Shown in pieces: positions 23,223 through 32,200 of a stretch of 64,000 nucleotides of DNA (the stretch's first letter is position 1; every line of letters begins with the position of its first letter). The notes beneath the pieces were generated by a model. The model did no database searches and was not told the DNA's origin. It saw only the letters and a list, made by a program, of their open reading frames with translations. The stretch is taken from positions 40,015-104,014 of the forward strand of contig JAZRZA010000073.1 in NCBI GenBank assembly GCA_045601045.1, in the 5' to 3' direction. The position numbers were made by a program, and so were the translations under genes. Source of the stretch: UBA1181 sp045601045. GTDB taxonomy: Bacteria; Bacteroidota; Bacteroidia; Bacteroidales; Paludibacteraceae.

Positions 23223-24584
23223 ATGAGCCGTCAAAAGATAGATATGCTGAATGGCCCTTTGTTGGGCAAGATCATAGCGTTTGCGTTGCCTGTGGCCGCC
23301 AGTAGTATTTTGCAGCAGCTGTTCAACTCTGTGGATGTGGCGGTGGTGGGGAAGTTCTCGTCGCCCCAGGCCTTGGCGGCGGTGGGTAGCAACGGCTCAT
23401 TGATTAACCTGATGATCAATCTTTTTGTGGGTATCTCCGTTGGAGCGAATGTGGTCATCTCCCGCTATATAGGCAAACAGGATAGGGCAGGCATGAAACG
23501 AGCCATTTCGACGGCTTTGGCCGTTTCGGTGGTGAGTGGTCTACTTTTGTTGACGATAGGTGTCTCTTTGGCGCGTATTATTTTGGAGGCGATGCAGACG
23601 CCATCCGATGTGATAGATTTGTCTGTACTCTATCTGCGTGTCTATTTTTTAGGCATGCCAGCCATTATGTTATTTAATTTCACCGCTGCTATTTTCCGTA
23701 GCGTAGGCGATACCCAACGGCCTCTCTATTGTTTGCTGGTAGGTGGTGTGGTCAATGTGGCGCTCAACTTGTTGTTGGTGCTCTGTTTCCATTTTGATGT
23801 TTTGGGTGTGGCGATCGGAACGGTCTTGGGCAATGTGGTTGCGGCCACCTTGGTTCTCCTTCTTTTGAATCGAGAAACCGGTTCCGTTAGCTTTAAAATC
23901 AAAGAGGCGAAAATCTTTCGGTTCGAATTGTCGGAGATGTTGCGGATTGGCATTCCCGCCGGCGTTCAGAGCATGGTATTCTCCTTTGCCAATGTCTTTA
24001 TTCAAGCCTCCATCAATGGATTTGGCGCGATAGCTGTGGCAGGTTCGGCGGCGGCACTCAATTATGAGCATTATTGCTACTATGTCATAGCTGCCTTTGT
24101 GGCGGCGGCCACCACTTTTACGGGGCAGAACCATGGCGCGGGACAATTGGATCGTTGCCGTAAGGTCTTCAAGCATGCTATGTGGTTGAGCGTGGTGGGG
24201 TGTGGCATCTGTGATCTCCTATTTGTATGGCAGGAGCGTTGGGCGATTGGTTTATTTACCTCAGATGAGGCGGTTTTTGAATTCGCCTTTATCCGTATGG
24301 AGATTGTCCTTCTTTGGCAATGGATCGCCTGCAGTTACGAGATTTCAGCCGCTTCCATGCGAGGATTGGGTTACTCATCGTTGCCTGCCCTGCTGACCAT
24401 CTTCGGAACTTGTTTGCTTCGTATTTGTTGGATCTATTTCTATTGTCCAACCCATACCTCCTTTAATGAACTGATGATTGTCTATCCAATCTCTTGGATC
24501 ATTACAGGCACACTGCTTTTGACCGCTCATCATATTGTTTTCCGAAGGGAGGAGATTGCTTACGAAAAAAGGCGAGCCGTATGA
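23223..24584 (+). CDS. MATE family multidrug/metabolite efflux transporter
   Basis: 453 residues with about 12 hydrophobic spans. The MATE signature is seen in both halves: PVAASSILQQLFNSVDVAVVG at the N-terminus with the following SSPQALAAVGSNG, and IPAGVQSMVFSFANVFIQA in the second half. Members export cationic drugs or metabolites using Na+ or H+. It lies last in the series starting at the glycosyltransferase; its stop codon is inside a strong terminator hairpin. Confidence 0.92.
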   Translation: MSRQKIDMLNGPLLGKIIAFALPVAASSILQQLFNSVDVAVVGKFSSPQALAAVGSNGSLINLMINLFVGISVGANVVISRYIGKQDRAGMKRAISTALAVSVVSGLLLLTIGVSLARIILEAMQTPSDVIDLSVLYLRVYFLGMPAIMLFNFTAAIFRSVGDTQRPLYCLLVGGVVNVALNLLLVLCFHFDVLGVAIGTVLGNVVAATLVLLLLNRETGSVSFKIKEAKIFRFELSEMLRIGIPAGVQSMVFSFANVFIQASINGFGAIAVAGSAAALNYEHYCYYVIAAFVAAATTFTGQNHGAGQLDRCRKVFKHAMWLSVVGCGICDLLFVWQERWAIGLFTSDEAVFEFAFIRMEIVLLWQWIACSYEISAASMRGLGYSSLPALLTIFGTCLLRICWIYFYCPTHTSFNELMIVYPISWIITGTLLLTAHHIVFRREEIAYEKRRAV

Positions 24585-24593
24585 CTCGCCTTT
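24568..24593. terminator. Bidirectional terminator between the MATE and barrel genes
   Basis: AAAGGCGAG (24568-24576) pairs perfectly with CTCGCCTTT (24585-24593); A-tract on the left and T-tract on the right serve both converging genes. Confidence 0.8.
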
Positions 24594-24617
24594 GCTTTTT
24601 GTTGTTAAGGGTTTCAA

Positions 24618-25394
24618 TTAGAACTTGAAACCGATGAAGATACGTGCGTTGTTTCTTCTTCTGTGTGAGCCGATAGAGGTGAAGAAGTTATCCTCGTCCT
24701 CCTCAAACCAATCCATTGGCTTCAACTTCGCGAAGTTGTACTCGAAACCAACTTGGAATACTTTGTAGCGGAATGCTGCACCCAAGTGGTGTCCGATACC
24801 CAATTCAGCGTCCACGTCATCGATATCGTAACCGAAAGTCTCAGCAGCCTTCTCTACGGCATCTTGAAGATCATCATTTGCGAAGTGGAAGTTCTGGAAT
24901 GCCAAGCTTGGACCGATATTGTAATAAAGGTCAGCGGCCATGTTGTCGCCCAAATAGTAAGTGCCGATGATACCTGGCATCAAGAAATCACCCTTGATGG
25001 TAGTACCTTTCAACATAAGGTATTCTGTGTTTCCTACTGTTCCGTACAACTTGCTCAAGCTAACAGAGAAATCTGCCCAAAGGGCGCTGACAGCGATACC
25101 GAACTTACCTGGGTTAGCCACGTACCAACGAGTGTCCAAACCGAAACCGAACATTGGGGTGTTCTTTCTCTTTCCGAACTCTTGGGCAATCTTGCTTCTG
25201 ACGTCATCGCCCTTGTGGTATTGTACTAGACCATTTGACCAATCCTCGTCCCAAGTTTGAACGCCAAATTTGTCGTTGCTCACTAGACCCACGTTCAACT
25301 TCAATCCAAAACCGTTGTCATCGCCCTGCTCTTGCGCGAAAGACGCGGTTGTCATGCTGAACAAGGCAGCGGCCAATAAAAATAACTTCTTCAT
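24618..25394 (-). CDS. Outer-membrane beta-barrel protein
   Basis: 258 residues. Signal peptide MKKLFLLAAALFSMTTASFA|QEQ; then alternating polar/aromatic strands (FGLKLNVGLVSND, MFGFGLDTRWYVA, FGIAVSALWADFSVSL, MAADLYYNIGPSLAF, LGAAFRYKVFQVGFEYNF) and a C-terminal phenylalanine (ARIFIGFKF), the signature for insertion by the BAM complex. It looks like the small porin/opacity-type barrels common in Bacteroidales. Substrate unknown. The promoter box and a structured leader lie upstream. Confidence 0.85.
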   Translation of the reverse strand: MKKLFLLAAALFSMTTASFAQEQGDDNGFGLKLNVGLVSNDKFGVQTWDEDWSNGLVQYHKGDDVRSKIAQEFGKRKNTPMFGFGLDTRWYVANPGKFGIAVSALWADFSVSLSKLYGTVGNTEYLMLKGTTIKGDFLMPGIIGTYYLGDNMAADLYYNIGPSLAFQNFHFANDDLQDAVEKAAETFGYDIDDVDAELGIGHHLGAAFRYKVFQVGFEYNFAKLKPMDWFEEDEDNFFTSIGSHRRRNNARIFIGFKF

Positions 25395-25491
25395 TTTATT
25401 TGAAATAAATAGTTAAATAACGCCCCTGTAACCACTTGTCTCACGATGAGGATAGGGGCCTTTGCCTTCATCGTAACCGGGTGCAAAATTA
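25395..25491 (-). promoter_or_regulatory. Promoter and structured leader of the beta-barrel gene
   Basis: Minus-strand TAATTTTG (25484-25491) is the -7 box and leaves a leader of about 85 nt. In it, two pairings exclude one another in part: the AGGGGC/GCCCCT pair (25454-25459 with 25422-25427) and the CGATGAAGG/CCTCATCG pair (25465-25473 with 25444-25451). Such a leader could regulate translation of an abundant envelope protein. Confidence 0.4.
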
Positions 25492-25582
25492 GGCTATTTT
25501 TTCAAAAACATGCCTATATCACATAAAAAAGTGTTATATGATTGATGATTAATAATGTTTTAGAGCAAGGTTGAGGCTCGTC

Positions 25583-25643
25583 AGCGTCCGTAGGACGCTA
25601 TTTCCATAACCCCGTACATCAGAGCGCAGCGAGATGTGCGGGG
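25583..25643. repeat. Two adjacent palindromes in an otherwise empty intergenic stretch
   Basis: AGCGTCC/GGACGCT (25583-25599) and CCCCGTACATC (25610-25620) with GATGTGCGGGG (25633-25643). The ~370 nt between the barrel promoter and the DUF1015 terminator hold no convincing gene. The palindromes look like a REP-type intergenic element. Confidence 0.4.
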
Positions 25644-25812
25644 AGTCAGATGATAAGTGGTCTTGTGGCTGATGGTAGTTGGTGGGATGATAGGTCTGAT
25701 GGGGTGTACGCGTGCATGTGCCTATAATACGACATGTCCGCTTGCGAAACCACGCACGTCTCCGCTATCCTTCGACGTACATGGTTATGAATGTATCATC
25801 CTACGGACGAAA

Positions 25813-25838
25813 AAAGGCGGACCATCTGATCCGCCTTT
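25813..25838 (-). terminator. Terminator of the DUF1015 gene
   Basis: Reading minus, AAAGGCGGA pairs with TCCGCCTTT (plus positions 25813-25821 and 25830-25838) and is followed by a T run, 20 nt after the DUF1015 stop. Confidence 0.75.
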
Positions 25839-25857
25839 CCTGAATATGTCGTTGTAA

Positions 25858-27105
25858 TTAAGACAATTTGTGGATAATCAAACCAGAGCGCAACTTAGGT
25901 TCGAACCATGTAGCCTTTGGCGGCATGATGTTACCGCTATCCGCGATATCCATGATTTGTTGCATAGAGACTGGATACAAAGCAAGCGCGGTGCGCATCT
26001 CACCATTGTCCACACGTCTCTTGAGCTCCTTCAATCCGCGGAGACCGCCGACGAAGTCGATGCGCTTGTCGGAACGAAGGTCCTTGATGCCAAGGATCTC
26101 GTCGAGGATCAAACGGCTGGAGATATCCACATCCAACACACCGATAGGATCTTGGTCGTTGTAGGTACCCTTCTTTGCCTTCAAGCTGTACCAGTTCTTG
26201 TCCAAGTAGAGGGAGAACTCGTGGAGCTCTTGTGGCTTGTACTCAGCCTCGCCCTTCTTCTCGACGGTGAAGTTCTTGGAGAGTGCCTCCAAGAATTGCT
26301 CGCTGCTCATACCGTTCAAATCCTTGATGACGCGGTTGTAGTCGAGGATCGTCAATTGGCTGGCAGGGAAGGCTACAGCCATGAAGTAGTTGTACTCCTC
26401 GTCGCCCTTGTGGTTAGGGTTTTGCTTGCGCTTCTCGTCGCCTACCAAGGCAGCGGCAGCTGAACGGTGGTGACCGTCGGCGATGTACAAAGCCTTCATC
26501 TTACCGAACTCCTCGGTAACTGTCTTGATATCATTATCGTTGTCGATCAACCAGAATTGGTGTCCGAAACCATCGATAGGGGCGATGAACTTGTACTCAG
26601 GCTCCTTTACGGTGTACTTCTTCACCAATGCCTCCAATGTGGCGTTGTCTGGGTATGCGAAGAAGACTGGCTCGATGTTCGCATTGTTCACGCGGACGTG
26701 CTTCATACGATCCTCCTCCTTGTCGCGGCGGGTCAACTCGTGCTTCTTGATGACACCTGTCATGTAGTCGTCCACGTATGCGCCGATCACAAGACCGTAC
26801 TGAGTCTTACCGTTCATGGTTTGAGCGTAGATGTAGTACATCTCCTTCTCGTCTTGTACCAACCATCCCTTGTCTTGGAATTTTTGGAAATTCTCAGCAG
26901 CCTTCTCATAGACGCGAGGATCATATTCACTGGTTCCTACTGGAAAATCGATTTCTGGTTTGATGATGTGATAGAGTGACATCTCGTTGTCGCCAGCCTC
27001 TTCGCGAGCCTCCTCAGAGTCGAGGACGTCGTATGGACGGCTCTCTACCTTCTCTACCAAATTTTTTGGAGGGCGAATACCCTTAAAAGGTTTGATAATA
27101 GCCAT
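25858..27105 (-). CDS. DUF1015 family protein
   Basis: 415 residues, full length. Landmarks: IIKPFKGIRPPKNLVEKVES (KPF.giRp at the N-terminus), YDVLDSEEAREEAGDNEMSL, HELTRRDKEEDRMKHVR, LYIADGHHRSAAAA in the centre, and a C-terminal LYPVSMQQIMDIADSGNIMP ending in PPKATWFEPKLRSGL. The ADGHHR motif and the acidic/His residues suggest an enzyme or sugar-phosphate-binding protein, but no activity is established. In Bacteroidota this family is often next to serine-biosynthesis genes; here it is alone. Confidence 0.88.
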   Translation of the reverse strand: MAIIKPFKGIRPPKNLVEKVESRPYDVLDSEEAREEAGDNEMSLYHIIKPEIDFPVGTSEYDPRVYEKAAENFQKFQDKGWLVQDEKEMYYIYAQTMNGKTQYGLVIGAYVDDYMTGVIKKHELTRRDKEEDRMKHVRVNNANIEPVFFAYPDNATLEALVKKYTVKEPEYKFIAPIDGFGHQFWLIDNDNDIKTVTEEFGKMKALYIADGHHRSAAAALVGDEKRKQNPNHKGDEEYNYFMAVAFPASQLTILDYNRVIKDLNGMSSEQFLEALSKNFTVEKKGEAEYKPQELHEFSLYLDKNWYSLKAKKGTYNDQDPIGVLDVDISSRLILDEILGIKDLRSDKRIDFVGGLRGLKELKRRVDNGEMRTALALYPVSMQQIMDIADSGNIMPPKATWFEPKLRSGLIIHKLS

Positions 27106-27177
27106 AATTGGATATGTTTAAATTTAAATTAATTCTTGCCTTGTTCTGAAACGATGTATGCCGATACTATACATGTT

Positions 27178-27498
27178 TCAATCCTGCATAGTTTCCTTAT
27201 TTTTCTTCTCTCTCTTGGGGAACCACCCCTTCTCCACACGTTTGCGTTGGTCGAAGACCTCTTTAACGCTCCAGAAGCAGGAGAAGGCGAAAACGCCAAG
27301 GATTATGGATAGGATTTGATTAGTGATTATGATGGAGAAGAGGGTACCGATGATGCCGCATATAAAGAATGCCCACCAACATTTCACGCCGAAGTAGTAC
27401 TCTCCTTTGATCACCAACGGATGGAATATACCTATTATAAGAAAGGTAGCCAATCCGATGAGAAGTCCGGAGCAGTTGAAGTTATTAAAATCCATCAT
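27178..27498 (-). CDS. DUF4491 family small membrane protein
   Basis: About 106 residues from the ATG at 27498; a GTG at 27516 lies inside the promoter box and cannot be the start. Three hydrophobic spans (LLIGLATFLIIGIFHPLVIK, WWAFFICGIIGTLFSIIITN, ILSIILGVFAFSCFWSV), then a basic tail with KGWFPKREKK. The GLATFLIIGIFHP and KGWFPK phrases identify DUF4491, a Bacteroidota inner-membrane family of unknown role. Confidence 0.8.
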   Translation of the reverse strand: MMDFNNFNCSGLLIGLATFLIIGIFHPLVIKGEYYFGVKCWWAFFICGIIGTLFSIIITNQILSIILGVFAFSCFWSVKEVFDQRKRVEKGWFPKREKKNKETMQD

Positions 27499-27515
27499 AT
27501 TATCTTTTTGCACCA

Positions 27516-27523
27516 CAAATTTA
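27516..27523 (-). promoter_or_regulatory. -7 box of the DUF4491 gene
   Basis: Minus-strand TAAATTTG, a TAnnTTTG match 17 nt before the ATG; it settles the start at 27498. Confidence 0.6.
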
Positions 27524-27659
27524 CAAAAATCGTTTTGTTTGAAGGGCTTCCATACGTTTTTTTTATCAAAGTGTGGGAAAATATGAGCAGATTGTTGCTT
27601 CTGGAAGGGGAAGATGAGAGGAGAAAATTGGCTCTCAATTCATACAAAGTGTTACCATT

Positions 27660-27977
27660 TTCTGAAAAATCGTTGTCATTTTGTTCTGAAAATTACTGAC
27701 AATATGATAAAATATCGTCAAAAACGATGGCAATATGTAATTTATAGGCTTAAAATTTATATCATTTTGATACTTTGATTTTTGAAAAATTTACGATTTA
27801 AAACAAATATGCATAAATATCTTATAAATTAAAATAAAATATAGCAGAAATATTATAAAATGAAAGCAGTGCTAAAATATACTATCAAAATGATAGCAAA
27901 AATATGGTTGAGCGAGCAAAAAGTAGTAAACTTGCATAAATTTTATTACAAAACGATAAAACTAAAAAGAGGAAGTT
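27660..27977 (+). promoter_or_regulatory. AT-rich control region of the dapL-gltB-gltD-asnB unit with TATCATTTTGATA operators
   Basis: The 454 nt between DUF4491 and dapL hold no gene. They contain the 13-mer TATCATTTTGATA at 27760-27772 and its exact reverse complement at 27883-27895, and weaker copies near 27675-27686 (GTCATTTTGTTC) and 27946-27958 (TTACAAAACGATA). A possible -7 box TAAACTTG lies at 27927-27934. A GAGGAAG ribosome site precedes the dapL ATG. The same motif occurs before dapF (38058-38091 and 38350-38362), which suggests one regulator for both nitrogen/DAP units. Confidence 0.55.
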
Positions 27978-29207
27978 ATGGCGTTAGTAAATGAATATTT
28001 TCTTAGACTGACAGAAAGTTATCTTTTTTCGGATATCGCGAAGAAGGTGAACGCTTTTAAATTGACACATCCTAAGGAGCGTGTCATCAGTTTGGGAATC
28101 GGAGATGTTACACAGCCCCTTTGTCCTGCAGTTATCAAGGCGATGCACGATGCGGTGGATGAGATGGCTGACTCGAGCACTTTCCATGGTTATGGACCTG
28201 AGCATGGTTATGATTTTTTGCGTGAGGCGATTGTTAAGCACGATTATTTGAGCCGCGGCGTTCATATCGATCCATCCGAAGTATTCATCAGCGATGGCGC
28301 GAAGAGTGATATTGGTAACATCGGTGATATCGTCCGTTGGGACAACACCGTGGCGGTGACCGATCCGGTTTACCCTGTATATATCGATTCCAACGCGATG
28401 ATCGGACGTGGAGGAACCTTCTCAGACGGTAAGTGGAATATGATTACCTATATGCCTACCACGGAGGAAAATGCTTTTGAACCACAGTTGCCAAGCGAGC
28501 GTGTGGATATGATCTACCTCTGCTACCCGAACAATCCGACGGGTACGGTTTTGACCAAAGAACAATTGAAGAAATGGGTGGATTACGCGTTGAAGAATGA
28601 TTCCATCATCTTCTTCGATTCCGCTTATGAATCATACATCCAAGATGATAAGATCCCTCATACCATTTATGAGATTCGCGGCGCGAAAAAATGCGCCATT
28701 GAGTTCCGTTCTTACTCAAAGACTGCGGGATTCACTGGTATTCGTTGCGGATATACCGTCATCCCGAAAGAGGTGATGGCTTCCACTTTGGATGGTAGCG
28801 AGAAGGTTTCGCTCAACCGCCTTTGGGAGCGTCGTCAGGCGACGAAGTTCAATGGTGCCAGCTACATTTCTCAACGTGGTGCCGCCGCGATCTATACACC
28901 GGAAGGAAAGGAGCAGGTGAAGAAGGTCGTGGATTATTACATGGGTAACGCAGCCTTGATGGGCGATCAATTGAGGAGTATGGGTATGACGGTTTACGGC
29001 GGATCCAATGCTCCTTATTTGTGGGTGAAGACACCGAATGGCACCTCTTCCTGGAAATTCTTCGAAGAGTTGCTTTATACCGCTGGTTTGGTCTGCACGC
29101 CAGGTGTGGGATTCGGACCATCCGGAGAGGGTTACGTCCGCTTGACCGCCTTCGGCAAACGCGAAGATTGCATCGAGGCGATGGAGAGATTAAAGAATAG
29201 AGGATAA
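27978..29207 (+). CDS. dapL: LL-diaminopimelate aminotransferase
   Basis: 409 residues, usual length for DapL. PLP enzyme that converts tetrahydrodipicolinate and glutamate directly to LL-diaminopimelate, bypassing the succinylase route; product goes to lysine and cell wall. Seen: ISLGIGDVTQPLCPAV, FHGYGPEHGYDFLREAI, FISDGAKSDIGNI, CYPNNPTGTVLTKEQL, and the PLP lysine in RSYSKTAGFTGIRCGY. It needs glutamate as amino donor, which fits its place directly before glutamate synthase. Confidence 0.96.
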   Translation: MALVNEYFLRLTESYLFSDIAKKVNAFKLTHPKERVISLGIGDVTQPLCPAVIKAMHDAVDEMADSSTFHGYGPEHGYDFLREAIVKHDYLSRGVHIDPSEVFISDGAKSDIGNIGDIVRWDNTVAVTDPVYPVYIDSNAMIGRGGTFSDGKWNMITYMPTTEENAFEPQLPSERVDMIYLCYPNNPTGTVLTKEQLKKWVDYALKNDSIIFFDSAYESYIQDDKIPHTIYEIRGAKKCAIEFRSYSKTAGFTGIRCGYTVIPKEVMASTLDGSEKVSLNRLWERRQATKFNGASYISQRGAAAIYTPEGKEQVKKVVDYYMGNAALMGDQLRSMGMTVYGGSNAPYLWVKTPNGTSSWKFFEELLYTAGLVCTPGVGFGPSGEGYVRLTAFGKREDCIEAMERLKNRG

Positions 29208-29230
29208 AGAGGATAAAAGATATAGAGATT

Positions 29231-32200
29231 ATGGAAAAAGGATTGTACAGTTCAGCCTATGAGCACGATGCGTGTGGCGTAGGTATGGTGGTCAACATCC
29301 ATGGTGGAAAGAGCCATGAGTTGGTTGACAACGCACTTCATGTGCTAGAGAACATGGAACACCGTGGCGCGGAGACGCGTGATAAGACCGGTGATGGTGC
29401 AGGTATCTTGATTCAAATACCTCACGAGTTCATCTTGTTGAATGGTATTCCTGTCCCTGAGAAGGGAAGATATGGAACAGGTCTTGTCTTTATGCCGAAG
29501 GAGAAGAAGGTTCAAGAGAACATCTTGTCGATTATGATCGATGAGGTGGAGCGCGAAGGCCTTTCTATCATGCACATGCGTGATGTTCCGACACATTCCG
29601 AGGCGCTTGGTAAGGCTGCTCACGAGGTGGAGCCCGATATCAAGCAGATATTTGTGACAGGTGTAAGCGACGCCGATGTGGAGAAGTTCGAACAGATTCT
29701 TTACAAGGTTCGTAAGAGAATCGAGAACAGAATCGACCACGAGGACTTTTACATCTGCTCTCTTTCAAGCAAGAATATTATCTATAAGGGAATGTTGACG
29801 AGTGGTCAACTCCGTCGTTATTTCGACGATTTGAGCCATCCAAACTTCACCAGTGGTTTGGCGCTTGTCCACTCTCGTTTCTCTACCAATACCTTCCCTA
29901 AGTGGAAGTTGGCTCAGCCATTCCGCTACCTTTGCCACAACGGTGAGATCAATACCGTGCGTGGTAACCGTGGTTGGATGAAGGCTCGTGAGAGTGTCCT
30001 TTCATCCCCTGTATTGGGTGATATCAAGGATATCCGTCCAATCCTTCAGGAGGGTATGAGTGACTCCGCTTCTTTGGATAACGTATTCGAGTTCTTGGTA
30101 ATGAGCGGTATGAGCTTGCCTCAGGCGATGGCCATCCTCGTTCCAGAATCATTCAACGATAAAAACCCTATCTCGGAAGAGTTGAAGGCATTCTATGAGT
30201 ACTATTCAATCTTGATGGAGCCATGGGATGGTCCTGCCGCTTTGATGTTCTCCGACGGACGTTTCGCGGGAGGTATGTTGGACCGTAATGGTCTTCGCCC
30301 TTCACGTTACACCATTACCAAGAGCGGTATGATGGTAGTAGCCAGTGAGGTGGGTGTGATGGACTTTGAGCCAGGCGATGTGGTAAGCAAAGGTCGTTTG
30401 CAACCAGGTAAGATCCTTTTGATCGATACCCAAGAGGGCAAGATCTACTACGATGGTGAGATCAAGGAGAAGTTGGCGAAGGAGCATCCTTATCGTCAAT
30501 GGTTGTCAACCAACCGTATCCAATTGGAGAGCTTGAAGAGCGGCCGTCACGTGAACAATGCGGTCGAGAACTTCGACAGAAAGTTGATCCACTTCGGTTT
30601 CGGACAAGAGGATATCGACAAGACACTCGTCCCTATGTGTACGACTGGACAAGAGCCAGTTGCCGCCATGGGTAACGATACGCCGCTTGCTGTCATCAGC
30701 GACAAGCCTCAAGTATTCTTCAACTATTTCCGTCAACAGTTCGCCCAGGTGACGAACCCTGCCATCGACCCAATCCGTGAGGAGTTGGTAATGTCATTGA
30801 CCGAGTACATCGGTCGTGTGGGTAGCGGAATCCTTACCCCAGACGAGAGCAACTGTAAGATGGTTCGTTTGCCACAACCTGTGCTTACGAACACTGAATT
30901 GGATATACTTTGTAATATTAGATACAAGGGATTCGTCACTCGTAAGTTGTCCACTGTATTCGATGTGGCAAAGGGTGAGTCTGGATTGCAGAACGCGCTC
31001 GATGCTCTCTGCAAAGAGGCTGAGAAGAGTGTCGAGGAGGGCGTTAACTACATCATCCTCTCCGACCGTGACGTGGATGACAAACATGCGGCTATCCCTT
31101 CATTGTTGGCCGTCAGCGCCGTTCACCACTATTTGATCAGCGTTCAAAAGCGTGTTCAGACCGCGCTTATCGTGGAGAGTGGTGAGATCAGAGAGGTGAT
31201 GCACGCGGCATTGTTGTTGGGCTATGGCGCCAGCGCTATTTGCCCTTATATGACCTTCGCCGTGATCGACGACCTCGTTAAGAAGCATAAGATTCAAGAG
31301 GAGTACGCTACCGCCGAGAAGAATTACATCAAGGCAGTGGATAAGGGTCTTAAGAAGATCATGTCCAAGATGGGTATCTCCACTATCCGTTCATACCGCG
31401 GCGCGAAGATTTTCGAGAGCATCGGTTTGTCGGAGAATTTGTTGAGAAAATATTTCGGTACGGAGATCTCTTCGATCGGTGGTATCGGCATCAAGGAGAT
31501 CGCGAAGGATGCGGCTCGTTTGCACGAGGCAGCCTTCAAACCTGCTACCATGGAGGGACTTCCAAACAATGGTCTCTTCAACTACCGCAAGGATGGTATC
31601 GAGCACGCCTGGAATCCTGAGACCATCGCGAACCTTCAGATCGCGACCCGTTTGGGATCATACAAGAAGTTCAAGGAGTGGGAGGCTATGGTGGACCAAA
31701 AGGAGAACCCAATCTTTATCCGCGACTTCTTCAACTTCAAGAAATTGGGTGTCGCTGTTCCAGTGGAGCAAGTTGAGCCAGTGGAGAGCATCGTAAAGCA
31801 CTTCGTTTCAGCCGCCATGTCGTTCGGTGCGTTGAGCATCGAGGCGCACGAGGCTTTGGCGCTTGCGATGAATAAGTTGGGCGCAAGAAGCAACACCGGT
31901 GAGGGTGGTGAGGATAACGATCGCTACCATACCGATGTGGATGGCGTATCGCTCTCATCTAAGATCAAGCAGATTGCCAGTGGTCGTTTCGGTGTGACCG
32001 CGGAATATTTGGTAAATGCCGAGGAGATTCAGATCAAGGTGGCGCAAGGCGCTAAACCAGGTGAGGGTGGACAATTGCCAGGCTTTAAGGTGAACCAAAT
32101 CATCGCGAAGACTCGTAACGCAATTCCTGGAATCTCTTTGATTTCACCTCCACCTCATCACGATATCTACTCTATCGAGGATTTGGCTCAGTTGATCTTC

